Positions 1-10,284 are shown, counted from the first letter of the stretch. The stretch: 64,000 nt of DNA from Pelagibacteraceae bacterium AG-422-C23 (GCA_003213695.1 QCMO01000001.1:17617-81616); one strand, 5' to 3'. The notes: generated by a model not told the origin, from the letters alone. Program-made: numbers and translations.

Positions 1-478
1 TTTTTATATTCTTAAAATTTAGACTTTGCAGAATTTTTATACCTCTAAGTATTTCATCAAGTCTGTCATGGCTAGTTACTTTTTTAAATATCTCACTATT
101 AAGACTATCTATACTTATGTTTATACCATCTAAACCGCTCTCTTTAATTTTAAGAGCTATTTTATCAAGATGGTAACCATTAGTAGTTATAACTGTTTTC
201 TTAATGCCAGAATTTTCTTTAATAGTTTTCACAATATCAAAAAAATCTTTTCTAACTGTTGGTTCTCCCCCTGTAAGTCGGATCTTATTAACTCCAAGCT
301 CTGATAAAGCCTTAGCAAGTCGTCTAACTTCATCTAAGTGGAGAAATTTTCTGTTATCACTTTTATCAATTTGATAACCATTGGGTAAGCAATAACCACA
401 TTTAAAATTACAAACATCAGTTATTGATAATCTAATGTAGGGAAATGTTCTTCCAAAAGAATCTTTTAATGTTTGCAT
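1..478 (-). CDS. moaA: GTP 3',8-cyclase MoaA, N-terminal part (truncated by window edge)
   Basis: Reverse-strand translation begins MQTLKDSFGRTFPYIRLSITDVCNFKCGYCLPNGY; radical-SAM CxxxCxxC; runs off position 1. Confidence 0.9.
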   Translation of the reverse strand, partial: MQTLKDSFGRTFPYIRLSITDVCNFKCGYCLPNGYQIDKSDNRKFLHLDEVRRLAKALSELGVNKIRLTGGEPTVRKDFFDIVKTIKENSGIKKTVITTNGYHLDKIALKIKESGLDGINISIDSLNSEIFKKVTSHDRLDEILRGIKILQSLNFKNIK

Positions 479-534
479 TTACAAAAATGATATCACATTA
501 AATAAAATTTAACATGTATCAAATTGAGAGAAAA

Positions 535-561
535 AAACTTCCAGCCCGCCACTGGAAGTTT
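535..561 (-). terminator. Intrinsic terminator downstream of the GYD-domain gene
   Basis: Perfect 10-bp stem AAACTTCCAG/CTGGAAGTTT, 7-nt loop, U-run immediately downstream on minus strand. Confidence 0.85.
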
Positions 562-568
562 AATAAGA

Positions 569-886
569 TTATTGTCCTGGTGCTTTATAACCAATTTTAC
601 TAGCTTTCGTAGTAGCTTTTGTAAAATCAATAGCTTCCAGCATAGTTAAATTTCTCACAGCCCCAGATGACTCAACAACTAATTTTATTGCAGCAAAGTC
701 ATCGAAACTTGGCACTTCAGAAACAACTATAAAGTCATAAGAGCCTCTCACTATGTCCATGCTGTGCATAGTTCCACCCATAGCCTTAGTAAGTTGTTCC
801 ACTACGGCTTTTCTGTCACTTGTTGGATCTTTTAAAAATCCCTGAAAAGCTTTTTCAGTATAATTTCCCATTATATATGCTTTCAT
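569..886 (-). CDS. GYD domain-containing protein
   Basis: 105-aa ORF, MKAYIMGNYTEKAFQGFLKDPTSDRKA..., resembles GYD family. Confidence 0.75.
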   Translation of the reverse strand: MKAYIMGNYTEKAFQGFLKDPTSDRKAVVEQLTKAMGGTMHSMDIVRGSYDFIVVSEVPSFDDFAAIKLVVESSGAVRNLTMLEAIDFTKATTKASKIGYKAPGQ

Positions 887-986
887 AATTTTCTCCTTTT
901 TTTATAAGCCTACCACTAATCAGTTCTTTTTTAATGTGTAAAAATTACATAGTAGACACAACTTATAGTAATGTTAGATTGAAAAA

Positions 987-2429
987 ATGTACGAAAAATT
1001 TGGTCAATTCATTGATGGAAAATGGTCACCATCATCTAATGGAGAAACCTATGAAGTTATTAATCCAGCAACAGAGGAAGTTTTGGGTAAGGCATCTAAA
1101 GCTTCACCAGAAGATGTTGATAGAGCATTAAAGTCAGCTGAAAAAGGATTACAAGTTTGGAAAAAAACTGCACCTTGGCAAAGATCTTACATTATTAGAA
1201 AAATTGCAGATAAGATAAGAGAAAAACAAGATTTATTGGCTAAATGGATGACACTTGAAGTTGGCAAACCTTTAGTTGAAGCTAAAGGGGAGATAGGAGG
1301 TGCAGCAGATATTTTTGAATGGAATGCTGAAGAAACAAAAAGAATTTATGGTCAAACTGTTGAAAGTAGATTTGAAGATACAAGAGTCCATGTTTACTAT
1401 CAGCCAGTTGGAGTAGTTGCTGCATTATCTCCTTGGAATTTTCCAGCGGTATTATCAGCAAGAAAAATTTCTACAGCTTTAGCAGCAGGTTGTTCAGTTA
1501 TTATAAAACCAGATGTAATTACTCCAGGCGTTGTAATGGAAATGGTAGATATTTGCAGAGAGTGTGGAGTACCACCAGGTGTGGTAAATCTTTTATCAGG
1601 TGATCCACCAAGTATAGCTCAACAATTAATTGCTTCTGATATAGTAAAAAAAATTTCTATTACAGGTTCGTCTCGAGTTGGAAAATTGATATTAAAACAA
1701 GCAGCAGAAAAAGTTCAAAGAGTAACCATGGAGCTGTCTGGTCATTCACCTTTCATAGTATTTGATGATGCAGATATTAAAAAAGCTGCAGATATGGCTA
1801 TTGCCGCAAAGTTTAGAAATAATGGGCAAGTATGTATTTCACCTAATAGATTTTATATTCATGAAAGCAAGAAGGATGAATTTGTAAATTTGTTCGTAGA
1901 TAAAACAAAAAAACTTAAAATTGGTAATGGTATGGATGCTGATACTCAATTAGGCCCACTAACAACTGAAAAAAGATTAAATGAAATTGAAGAATTAGTG
2001 GAAAAAACAAAAAAAGAGGGAGCAAAAGTTTTGTTAGGAGGAAAAAGACCAGCAGGTTTTAATAAAGGTTTTTTCTATGAGCCAACTATATTTGATGATG
2101 TAAAAGATAATTTTACTATAATGAAACAAGAACCTTTTGGACCTTTAGTTCCTATGCTTTCTTTTAAAACATTTGACGAAGTTATTGAAAGAGCCAACAA
2201 TCATGAGCTTGGCTTGTGCAGTTATGTTTGCACAAACTCTATGGAAAAAGCACACTTAGCATCAGAACAATTAGAAACAGGCTCAGTAGCAGTCAACACT
2301 GGAGTTGTTGCAATTGCTGAAGCTCCTTTTGGAGGAATAAAACAAAGTGGTTACGGAAGAGAAGGTGGATCTAATGCTATTAAAGATTATCTTAATGTTA
2401 AATATACTCACTTAGGAATTAAAGGTTAA
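987..2429 (+). CDS. NAD(P)-dependent aldehyde dehydrogenase (succinate-semialdehyde dehydrogenase-like)
   Basis: ALDH motifs SPWNFP, VTMELSGHSP, NNGQVCISPNR. Confidence 0.9.
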   Translation: MYEKFGQFIDGKWSPSSNGETYEVINPATEEVLGKASKASPEDVDRALKSAEKGLQVWKKTAPWQRSYIIRKIADKIREKQDLLAKWMTLEVGKPLVEAKGEIGGAADIFEWNAEETKRIYGQTVESRFEDTRVHVYYQPVGVVAALSPWNFPAVLSARKISTALAAGCSVIIKPDVITPGVVMEMVDICRECGVPPGVVNLLSGDPPSIAQQLIASDIVKKISITGSSRVGKLILKQAAEKVQRVTMELSGHSPFIVFDDADIKKAADMAIAAKFRNNGQVCISPNRFYIHESKKDEFVNLFVDKTKKLKIGNGMDADTQLGPLTTEKRLNEIEELVEKTKKEGAKVLLGGKRPAGFNKGFFYEPTIFDDVKDNFTIMKQEPFGPLVPMLSFKTFDEVIERANNHELGLCSYVCTNSMEKAHLASEQLETGSVAVNTGVVAIAEAPFGGIKQSGYGREGGSNAIKDYLNVKYTHLGIKG

Positions 2430-3274
2430 TGAAGTTATTAAGATTAGGCAATCATCAAAAAGAAAAACCTGCCACGATAGATCAAGATGGTAATTATCGT
2501 GATTTATCATCAATAATCGATGACTTAAACCCTGATACATTAAATTTTAGTACTATCGAAAAAATTAAAAATACAGACGTTCAAAATTTACCAAAATTAG
2601 ACTCAAATTTAAGAATTGGCCCTTGCGTTTCAAAGCCATCAAAATTTATTGGTATCGGATTAAATTTTAAAGATCATGCAGAAGAACAAAACTTGCCAAT
2701 ACCAAAAGAACCAATTATTTTTTCAAAATTTACCAGCTGTATAACTGGTCCTAATGATCCAATTATTATTCCAAAAGGATCAAATCATACAGACTGGGAA
2801 GTGGAATTAGGTTTTGTTATAGGAAAAAAGGCAATCAATGTGAGTATTGATGAAGCTTTAGATTATGTTTTAGGTTTTTTTCTTGTTAACGATGTTAGTG
2901 AAAGAAATTTTCAAAAAAACAGAGGTTTGACATGGGATAAAGGTAAAGGTTTTGATAGTTTTGGCCCCATAGGTCCATATGTAGTGACAAAAGATGAATT
3001 ACCAGATTTCCAAAAATTAAATATGTCTTTAGATGTTGATGGAAAAAGAATGCAAACAGGAAATACTGAACAAATGATATTTGATATTAAAACATTAGTC
3101 TCATATATGAGTGGTTGTATGAGTTTACATCCAGGGGATATTTGCTGTACTGGAACACCTCCAGGAGTAGGAGAAAATATGTCTCCACCACAATTTTTAA
3201 AAGGTGGGGAAGAAGTTGTTTTAAGTATAGATAAACTTGGCACACAAAAACATAAAGTTCATCCTTATAAATAA
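2429..3274 (+). CDS. Fumarylacetoacetate hydrolase family protein
   Basis: IGIGLNFKDHAEE, EVELGFVIGKKA, GDICCTGTPPGVG motifs. Confidence 0.9.
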   Translation: MKLLRLGNHQKEKPATIDQDGNYRDLSSIIDDLNPDTLNFSTIEKIKNTDVQNLPKLDSNLRIGPCVSKPSKFIGIGLNFKDHAEEQNLPIPKEPIIFSKFTSCITGPNDPIIIPKGSNHTDWEVELGFVIGKKAINVSIDEALDYVLGFFLVNDVSERNFQKNRGLTWDKGKGFDSFGPIGPYVVTKDELPDFQKLNMSLDVDGKRMQTGNTEQMIFDIKTLVSYMSGCMSLHPGDICCTGTPPGVGENMSPPQFLKGGEEVVLSIDKLGTQKHKVHPYK

Positions 3275-3297
3275 TGAGATATTTAAAATAAATATTA

Positions 3298-4005
3298 ATG
3301 TTTGAAACTTTTGTTGCATTTGGGGCAGGCTTGATAAGTTTTTTATCTCCATGTGTTTTACCATTAATTCCTGGCTATATTTCGTATATTTCGGGCAATT
3401 CATTAAATGAATTAATTGAAAAAAAAAATGTCAATTTATTCCCAATAATTTTATTTACTTTAGGCTTTTCAATTGTTTTTATAATTTTTGGAGCAGCATC
3501 AACTTTTTTAGGTCAGGTTTTGCTCCAAAATTCTTATGAACTTAGAATAACAGCTGGAATAATAATAATTATACTTTCATTGCATATTATAGGAATAATT
3601 AATTTAAAAATTTTAAATTATGAAAAAAGAATTCAAACAAAAACTAATACTAATTTTTACAGTCCTATTATAATTGGTATGGCCTTTGCTTTTGGCTGGA
3701 CTCCTTGTATAGGTCCAATACTTGGATCTATCTTAGTTCTCGCAGCCACCGAAGACAGTATAAATAAAGGTATTTTGCTTTTGATTTCTTATTCTTTGGG
3801 ATTAGCTTTGCCGTTTATTTTATCTGGCTATTTAATACAAAAATTTTTGATATTTTCTAAAAATTTTAAAAAGAATATAAATTTAATATCTAAAATAGGC
3901 GGAATTATACTATTAATTACTGGTGTTTTAATATTAACTAACCAATTACAAGCTTTGGGATATTATTTATTAAATATTTTTCCATTCTTGCAAAATTTCG
4001 GATAA
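3298..4005 (+). CDS. ccdA: CcdA/DsbD-family cytochrome c biogenesis membrane protein
   Basis: FLSPCVLPLIPGY and GWTPCIGPILGSIL paired Cys motifs, multi-TM. Confidence 0.9.
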   Translation: MFETFVAFGAGLISFLSPCVLPLIPGYISYISGNSLNELIEKKNVNLFPIILFTLGFSIVFIIFGAASTFLGQVLLQNSYELRITAGIIIIILSLHIIGIINLKILNYEKRIQTKTNTNFYSPIIIGMAFAFGWTPCIGPILGSILVLAATEDSINKGILLLISYSLGLALPFILSGYLIQKFLIFSKNFKKNINLISKIGGIILLITGVLILTNQLQALGYYLLNIFPFLQNFG

Positions 4006-4012
4006 GAAAATT

Positions 4013-4594
4013 ATGAAAATTTACCAAATAGACTCTAGTGCAAGAAAGGAAGGTTCAACCTCAAGAGCCTTAGCTAAAAAACTACTTAATAAAATTAAAA
4101 AACCAGATGATGAAGTTATATATAGGGACTTAGATGATGAAATGGTTTTTGTCTCAGGACTTACAGAATCTGGAATGAAAATAGAAAAAAAGGACCAGAC
4201 TGAACACCATAAAAAAATGTTTGAATTATCAGATACCTTAGTAAGGGAGCTCAAAGATAGTGATACTATAATTATATCTGCTCCAATATATAATTATGGT
4301 CCACCAGCAACTTTAAAAGCATGGTCAGATCTTGCAGCAAGAGTAGGAGAGACATTTAGATTTAAACCAAATGGTAGAAGAGAAGGTTTATTGAAAAATA
4401 AAAGAGCATATTTAGTAATAACATCAGGAGGAACAAAGCTAAATAGCAATGAAGACTTTCTTACTCCATGGTTAAAATTTATTTTAAATTTTTTTGGAAT
4501 TGAAAAAATTGATATTATTTGTGCAGACCAAATGGCATTAGATTATGAAAAATCAATTCAAGAAGCTGAAAAACAAATTGAAAATATTTGTTAA
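4013..4594 (+). CDS. FMN-dependent NADH-azoreductase / quinone oxidoreductase family
   Basis: Flavodoxin-like fold, MKIYQIDSSARKEGSTSRALAKKL; APIYNYGPPATLKAWSD. Confidence 0.85.
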   Translation: MKIYQIDSSARKEGSTSRALAKKLLNKIKKPDDEVIYRDLDDEMVFVSGLTESGMKIEKKDQTEHHKKMFELSDTLVRELKDSDTIIISAPIYNYGPPATLKAWSDLAARVGETFRFKPNGRREGLLKNKRAYLVITSGGTKLNSNEDFLTPWLKFILNFFGIEKIDIICADQMALDYEKSIQEAEKQIENIC

Positions 4595-5691
4595 AGATTA
4601 AATTTTCTTTTTAAATGTTTTAGTTTACCCTCTGTACTATCATAATCTATATAGCAACCTTGAAGAAATCGATTTCCTTCATTAGCGTCATAAGTTGTTC
4701 TTCCATGAAGAAGTCTGTGATTATCCATCATTAACAAATCACCGGGTGATAATTTAAATTCCAATCTATATTTATCAGAGTTATATAATTCAGATATTTT
4801 TTTTCTTGCAGAATAATACAATTCTAATTTATCTCTATCTATTAATGGAACAAAATCCAATCTAGGACTAAACCTAACTTGTTTAAATTCTCCATTCTCA
4901 TCTAATTGTATCATTTCAGCCCAATCTTCTAAAACTACACTTTGATCTATAAATTGGAATCTAACTTTAATTTCAGTTAAAATTTTGTAATAATCTGGAA
5001 ATTTTTTTTTTAGTTCTTGTGTAACAGTGTAACCATCGACTAAAGTTGAATAACCTCCACTTACTTCATTTTCAATACAATGTAACATTTGAATACATGG
5101 CACTGGTTTCCTATATGGATTATCAGTATGTGGAGCTAGTGGTAACGAAGTATAAGCCAAATCATTTGGATTTGGTTTTGATTTTACATCAAAAAATTCA
5201 CCAAAATTCGTTCTTCTAATACTTCCAATGGAGTTTGCAAAATTTACTATAAAATTATTCCTTGTTGGAACTTTTTTAAATATCACAAAACCATATTTAT
5301 AAAAATTTATTAGAGCTTTATACATCTCTTGCTCTTCAAAAATATTATCTTTAAACTCAAAATTGTTAAAATCTTCAAGTGTAGAATCCCATTTAATTTT
5401 ATCTATAAACTTGATTTCATTAATATTTGAAAACTCTTTTAAAATATTTTCAATAGCTAATTTGGTATAAGCTCCATCTTTAAATGTAATTTCTAGAAAA
5501 TCTTTTGATAAATTTAAGTGATCAATTTCTATGTTTTCTTTAAGCCCTGTCGGATCAAACAATCTTTGTTGTGTTCTCTTATCAACAAAATCATCTCCAT
5601 TCACCCTTTCTCTCAGCCAAAAAGGATGAATTTCTTTTTTAGACCCCTTATTTTCAAAAAAAACTTTTTTATCTTTTAATTCAATTTTCAT
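4591..5691 (-). CDS. TauD/TfdA-family dioxygenase (gamma-butyrobetaine hydroxylase-like)
   Basis: HTDNPYR and DNHRLLHGRTTY Fe(II)/2OG motifs; N-terminal DUF971-like region. Confidence 0.85.
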   Translation of the reverse strand: MKIELKDKKVFFENKGSKKEIHPFWLRERVNGDDFVDKRTQQRLFDPTGLKENIEIDHLNLSKDFLEITFKDGAYTKLAIENILKEFSNINEIKFIDKIKWDSTLEDFNNFEFKDNIFEEQEMYKALINFYKYGFVIFKKVPTRNNFIVNFANSIGSIRRTNFGEFFDVKSKPNPNDLAYTSLPLAPHTDNPYRKPVPCIQMLHCIENEVSGGYSTLVDGYTVTQELKKKFPDYYKILTEIKVRFQFIDQSVVLEDWAEMIQLDENGEFKQVRFSPRLDFVPLIDRDKLELYYSARKKISELYNSDKYRLEFKLSPGDLLMMDNHRLLHGRTTYDANEGNRFLQGCYIDYDSTEGKLKHLKRKFNL

Positions 5692-5756
5692 AGAATTTTA
5701 AATCATTATTTAAAATTAAGCTTTAATCAACATGAATTAAATAGTATTAGTCCATT

Positions 5757-6563
5757 GTGTCAAAATATAAATCTTCAGATTACAGAATTTATTCAAAATT
5801 TATTGAAAACTTAGCTAAAAAATTAACTAAATTTTATTATTTGAAATTAGATAAACCTTTTAAGGTAACTAATAAGCTTAAGGGCAAAGGATATGATCCC
5901 GTCACTAGTGCAGATAAAGCATTTGAAAAATTTATAAGAAAAGAAATCAAAAAAAAATTTCCCAATCATCAAGTTATAGGAGAAGAATTTGGACATAAAA
6001 AAACTAAAAGTGATTATTCTTGGATAATAGACCCAATCGATGGAACGAGATCCTTTGTTATAGGTAATCCAACTTGGAGTAATTTAATATCTTTGAATTT
6101 TAAAGGTATTCCTATTTTAGGTCTTGCAAATTTTCCAATGCTAAGAAAATTTTATTTTAATATTTCTGATAAACAAGCTTTTGTTTTTGAAAATGGAAAA
6201 AAAACAAGACTCAAAGTAAATAGTAAAGCTAAAATGACAAATGTAAAATTATCGGCTGGTTTTCATGGTGAACTTTCTTTAAATCAACAAAAAAAAATAC
6301 CTCAAATTTTAAAACGAATGCAATTTCCTTGTGCTGATGCTCTAAGTTATTCTCATTTTGCTGAAGGAAAACTAGATGTAGTATTACAATGTTCAAACAA
6401 GATTTGGGATATTCATCCCTTAATTCCAATCATAAATGCTGCTGGGGGCATCGTATCTACTTGGAAGAACAAAAATGCTATTGATGCTGGAAATATTATT
6501 TGTTCATCAAATAAGATTATACACAAAAAATTTTTAAATATTTTAAAACCAGTATCTAATTAG
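5757..6563 (+). CDS. Inositol monophosphatase family protein (HisN-like); GTG start
   Basis: GEEFGHKK, WIIDPIDGTRSFV, WDIHPLIPIINAAGG motifs. Confidence 0.88.
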   Translation: MSKYKSSDYRIYSKFIENLAKKLTKFYYLKLDKPFKVTNKLKGKGYDPVTSADKAFEKFIRKEIKKKFPNHQVIGEEFGHKKTKSDYSWIIDPIDGTRSFVIGNPTWSNLISLNFKGIPILGLANFPMLRKFYFNISDKQAFVFENGKKTRLKVNSKAKMTNVKLSAGFHGELSLNQQKKIPQILKRMQFPCADALSYSHFAEGKLDVVLQCSNKIWDIHPLIPIINAAGGIVSTWKNKNAIDAGNIICSSNKIIHKKFLNILKPVSN

Positions 6564-6891
6564 TTTTACCAAGTGTATTCAGTAAAACTACACCAATTAC
6601 AATTAAACTTATTCCAATTATTCCGTATATGTTGGGTACTTGATTGTATTTAATAATTCCAAATATAGCTATAGCGGTAATTGTTAATCCACCATAAGTA
6701 GCATATGTAAAACCAACTGGTATAACAGACATAGCTTTTGATAAAGAAAACATGCATACACACATTAATATTAGACAAAAAATTGTAGGACTTAATTTAG
6801 AAAATCCATCAGATATTTTTGCAAAACTATTTGCACCAATTCCACTCAAAATTCCAAAAACTAAAAAAACATAACCAGAAAAGATACTCAT
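6556..6891 (-). CDS. SMR-family small multidrug-resistance transporter
   Basis: 111 aa, 4 TM, IPVGFTYATYGGLTI motif. Confidence 0.85.
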   Translation of the reverse strand: MSIFSGYVFLVFGILSGIGANSFAKISDGFSKLSPTIFCLILMCVCMFSLSKAMSVIPVGFTYATYGGLTITAIAIFGIIKYNQVPNIYGIIGISLIVIGVVLLNTLGKTN

Positions 6892-6907
6892 AATGTTTAA
6901 AGTATGA

Positions 6908-7129
6908 TTATTTTGTAATTTTATCTACAAATTTTTGCACAATAGGCGCAACAATTGTTGTAGCAATCATTGCAACTGGCAAGCTTATTGACCAAGCTTT
7001 AAGAAATCTTTTGTAATAAAATTCATCATAACCAGTATTTATATAAGTAATAATAAGTGTCATAAGCAAACTCATTCCAAGGCCCATAAAAAAAATAAAT
7101 AATAGATTAGAATATTTTTTGTTAAACAT
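6908..7129 (-). CDS. DUF2798-like small membrane protein
   Basis: 73 aa, 2 TM, MALxxxT..NTGYDEFYYKRFLKAWSISLPVA pattern. Confidence 0.7.
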   Translation of the reverse strand: MFNKKYSNLLFIFFMGLGMSLLMTLIITYINTGYDEFYYKRFLKAWSISLPVAMIATTIVAPIVQKFVDKITK

Positions 7130-7143
7130 TAGATTAATAAATA

Positions 7144-7478
7144 TTAATTTGTTTTTCCTAAAAGATTTACTATTAAAACACCCGCAATGATTAAAATAAG
7201 TCCTACGATTGTATAAAAATCTGGCATTTGATTAAACTTATAAATACCAACTAAAGTAGTTGCAATAATACATAGTCCTGCAAATGATGCGTAAGTTACA
7301 CCGACAGGAATTGATTTCATAACTATTGAAAGGGTATACATACACCCAACAATTGTTATTGCGGTCAAATACTAGGAACCAATAAAGTAAATCCTTGAGC
7401 CCCTTTTGCAAAACCATTTGCTGCAGTGCCTAATATAACTGCAATGATTAAAACGATATAAGCCGTAAAATTTCCCAC
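7144..7478 (-). pseudogene. SMR-family transporter with apparent -1 frameshift (or assembly error)
   Basis: VGNFTAYIVLIIAVILGTAANGFAKGAQGFTLLVPSI in one frame and LTAITIVGCMYTLSIVMKSIPVGVTYASFAGL in the next; together they align without gap to the intact paralog at 6556-6891. Confidence 0.8.
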
Positions 7479-7494
7479 AATAAAAGCTTACACT

Positions 7495-7815
7495 TTATTT
7501 TGGTAATTTAGTAGCCCCTGTTTCTTGGTATGCAACTTTACCATCTTTAAACTTATAGTAAGACATGACAGCTTCTTTATTTCCATCATTAAACGTTACC
7601 ATTGCGTGCTCAAATCCTACTTCATCATTTTCGAAAAGTACTCTTACGTTACTTTTCTTAACATCTTTCATACCAACCCAACCCACAACATCTTTTTTGG
7701 TTAAAGTTTTTCCTGATGCATGCATTAAAAACTTATAGTCATCATGAATTAATTGTTCTGCACCTGCAGTATCACCTTCATTAACTATTTTAGTCATTTT
7801 TTCTATAATCGACAT
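7495..7815 (-). CDS. Nuclear transport factor 2 / SnoaL-like domain protein
   Basis: 106-aa ORF with NTF2-like pattern. Confidence 0.6.
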   Translation of the reverse strand: MSIIEKMTKIVNEGDTAGAEQLIHDDYKFLMHASGKTLTKKDVVGWVGMKDVKKSNVRVLFENDEVGFEHAMVTFNDGNKEAVMSYYKFKDGKVAYQETGATKLPK

Positions 7816-7827
7816 TTTACTCCTTTT

Positions 7828-8133
7828 TTAATATGAGTCTGACTCTTCACAGATAACAATTGTACTTTTGGGATCTGTGGCTGCTCTTCTATGAGTAACA
7901 ATATTTTGATGTGCTTCAGAATTATACCAGCCTAAAGCCTTTTCTTTGTTTGGGAATTCCATCACAACTGTAAGAGTGGGCTCGTCTCCCTCTAAGACTA
8001 ATTTATTTGGAGTTCTTACAAGAAACTTTCCATCAAAAGGTTTAAGTGTGTCTGCAACTTTACTCGCATATTCTTTTCCAAACATATCCGGATCTGTGAC
8101 TTTTGGAACCGCTACTAGGTATGCTTTTGGCAT
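7828..8133 (-). CDS. DUF1330 family protein
   Basis: MPKAYLVAVPKVTDPDMFGKEYASKVADTLKPFDGKFLVR. Confidence 0.85.
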   Translation of the reverse strand: MPKAYLVAVPKVTDPDMFGKEYASKVADTLKPFDGKFLVRTPNKLVLEGDEPTLTVVMEFPNKEKALGWYNSEAHQNIVTHRRAATDPKSTIVICEESDSY

Positions 8134-8147
8134 TTTATCTCCTCTCT

Positions 8148-8540
8148 TTAATATATCCCAGACTCTGCTATTTTTTTAATTTCATCTTTAGAGCCAGGAA
8201 TTAATTTAAAGATAAAATTATCACATTCTTTTGTTGTTTTTTCTTCGTATGGTTTTCCGTAACGAACATCGACAACTTTTAATACTTCTTTATTTAGTTT
8301 TTCCTCATTTACACCAGCTTCAATCAGATAAGAATTTAAATATTTTTTAGCTGCAAAAGAGTGCACAATTTTTTCTAATTCAAGTTCACCTTGCGGAATC
8401 ATGCTATTAGCATAGTAAATTCCAGTACATTCCATTGTTTTAGATTTATCACTATCACTCATTCCTGCACTTGCAGAAAAATTTATTAGAATAAATAATG
8501 ATAGGATTGAAAAGTATTTTATAAAATTTTTAATTAGCAT
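8148..8540 (-). CDS. Small secreted hypothetical protein
   Basis: N-terminal signal peptide (LFILINFSASAG), two Cys; no recognised family. Confidence 0.6.
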   Translation of the reverse strand: MLIKNFIKYFSILSLFILINFSASAGMSDSDKSKTMECTGIYYANSMIPQGELELEKIVHSFAAKKYLNSYLIEAGVNEEKLNKEVLKVVDVRYGKPYEEKTTKECDNFIFKLIPGSKDEIKKIAESGIY

Positions 8541-8552
8541 TGTATCTCCTTA

Positions 8553-8580
8553 AAATAAAGATTTCCGCTAATCTTTATTT
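8553..8580 (-). promoter_or_regulatory. 11-bp perfect stem between cysK and the downstream secreted-protein gene (terminator or 5'UTR hairpin)
   Basis: AAATAAAGATT-AGCGGA-AATCTTTATTT, followed by TTAAGGAG on the minus strand. Confidence 0.6.
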
Positions 8581-8641
8581 AATTAAAGTTAATTAAATAT
8601 TTTTAAGGTTAACAATTTAATCATAGGTCGGCTATGCGATA

Positions 8642-9643
8642 TTATAGCCAACTAGGAATAGGTAAGTTTTTTTCTTGTAAAAATGATTTGTTAAACATCT
8701 TTGAGTTGTATTTATCTGATTTATCACAAAGAATTGTTACGATAGTTTTTCCTGGACCTAGTTCTTTTCCAAGTCTTATAGCTCCAGCAATATTAATTCC
8801 ACAGCTAGTTCCTAAACTTAAACCTTCATTTTGAATTAAATCATAAAGAAATGGAAGTGCTTCATGATCATCAATCGAATAAGCATCATCAATTTTTGCA
8901 TTTTCAAAATTTTTAGTTATTCGACTTGATCCGATACCTTCTGTAATTGATCCACCTTCAGATTTTAATTCACCATTCTTAATATAATTATAAAGTGCTG
9001 ATCCTTTAGGATCTGAAAGATAAATCTTCACATCTTTATTTTTTTCTTTGAGTGCATTACTAACACCAGAAATGGTTCCACCAGTTCCCGATGAACAAAC
9101 AAATCCATCTACTTTACCTTCAGTTTGATCCCAGATTTCTTTACCAGTACCCTCATAATGTCCCTTAGCATTTGCGGTATTATCGAATTGGTTAGCCCAC
9201 ACTACACCGTTATTATTTGTTGGTCTTAATTCATCAGCTAATCTACCTGCAATTTTTACAAAATTATTTTCATCTTTATAAGGTTTTGCTGGAACCAATC
9301 TTAATTCGGCACCTAGATTTCTAATTGTATCTTTCTTCTCTTGTGTTTGATTGTCGTTCATTACAATTATCGTTTTGTAACCAAGAGAGTTTCCTAATAA
9401 GCCTAATCCAATACCAGTATTTCCAGCAGTTCCTTCAACAACAATGCCACCTTTTGAAATTAATTTTTTTTCTTGCGCATCTTTAATTAAAGCTAATGCA
9501 GCTCTATCTTTAACAGAGCCTCCAGGGTTTAAAAATTCAGCTTTACCATAAATATTGCATCCTGTTATTTCTGAAGCTGCTTTTAATTTGATAAGAGGAG
9601 TATTGCCTATAGAATCTATAAAATTATTTTTAGTATTTTTCAT
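8642..9643 (-). CDS. cysK: Cysteine synthase A
   Basis: PLP motif NPGGSVKDRAA, EGTAGNTGIGL, SGTGGTISG. Confidence 0.92.
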   Translation of the reverse strand: MKNTKNNFIDSIGNTPLIKLKAASEITGCNIYGKAEFLNPGGSVKDRAALALIKDAQEKKLISKGGIVVEGTAGNTGIGLGLLGNSLGYKTIIVMNDNQTQEKKDTIRNLGAELRLVPAKPYKDENNFVKIAGRLADELRPTNNNGVVWANQFDNTANAKGHYEGTGKEIWDQTEGKVDGFVCSSGTGGTISGVSNALKEKNKDVKIYLSDPKGSALYNYIKNGELKSEGGSITEGIGSSRITKNFENAKIDDAYSIDDHEALPFLYDLIQNEGLSLGTSCGINIAGAIRLGKELGPGKTIVTILCDKSDKYNSKMFNKSFLQEKNLPIPSWL

Positions 9644-10212
9644 TATTCTTTATCTTCATCTGTTACAGCATAAGGTTTAAATCCTTTAGTGGCATCACCA
9701 ACTCTTTTGGCTGGAATGCCTGCCATTACAGATTTTTCAGGTACATTTTTTGTGACTACAGAGTTTGAACCAATCAAAGAGTTTTTACCAACAGTTATTG
9801 GGCCTAGTATTTGAGCACCTGATCCAACAACAACATTATCTTCTAATGTTGGATGTCTTTTCATATTTCTTTGATCATTTGAGTTTATGCTTGGAGCAAT
9901 TCCTCCTAATGTTACATTATGATAAATGGTGACATTATTTCCAATTTCAGATGTTTCACCAATTACAACTCCCATGCCATGATCAATAAACAAATTTTTT
10001 CCAATTTTAGCTTTTGGATGAATTTCTATTCCAGTTAAAAATCTTGCAAGCTGTGAAATGATTCTTGCAATCAAATCAAATTTTGCAATAGCAAAAAAAT
10101 TAGCTATTTTATAAAAAAAAATCACTTTAACACCTGGGTAAGTTAGTATTAAACTTAACTTAGATTTTGCCGCAGGATCTCTGTCAATTATAGATTGTAA
10201 GTAATCGTTCAT
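9643..10212 (-). CDS. cysE: Serine O-acetyltransferase
   Basis: Left-handed beta-helix, GIEIHPKAKIGKNLFIDHGMGVVIGETSEIGNNVTIYHNVTLGG. Confidence 0.93.
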   Translation of the reverse strand: MNDYLQSIIDRDPAAKSKLSLILTYPGVKVIFFYKIANFFAIAKFDLIARIISQLARFLTGIEIHPKAKIGKNLFIDHGMGVVIGETSEIGNNVTIYHNVTLGGIAPSINSNDQRNMKRHPTLEDNVVVGSGAQILGPITVGKNSLIGSNSVVTKNVPEKSVMAGIPAKRVGDATKGFKPYAVTDEDKE

Positions 10213-10284
10213 AAAAATTTGTTGGCTTGATATAAAATTATGTGAGATATATAGTGGTTATATTTAGAATTTAAAGGAGATATT

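Noticed and set aside
934-1131. 65-aa ORF overlapping the aldehyde dehydrogenase start
   Set aside because: Different frame inside a well-supported ALDH gene.
2911-3403. Minus-strand ORFs at 2911-3243 and 3221-3403
   Set aside because: Antisense to FAH-family and ccdA genes; compositionally shadow ORFs.
8634-8660. GGCTAT/ATAGCC hairpin at the cysK stop
   Set aside because: Only 6 bp, overlaps the coding end, no U-run; weak compared with the 8553-8580 stem.
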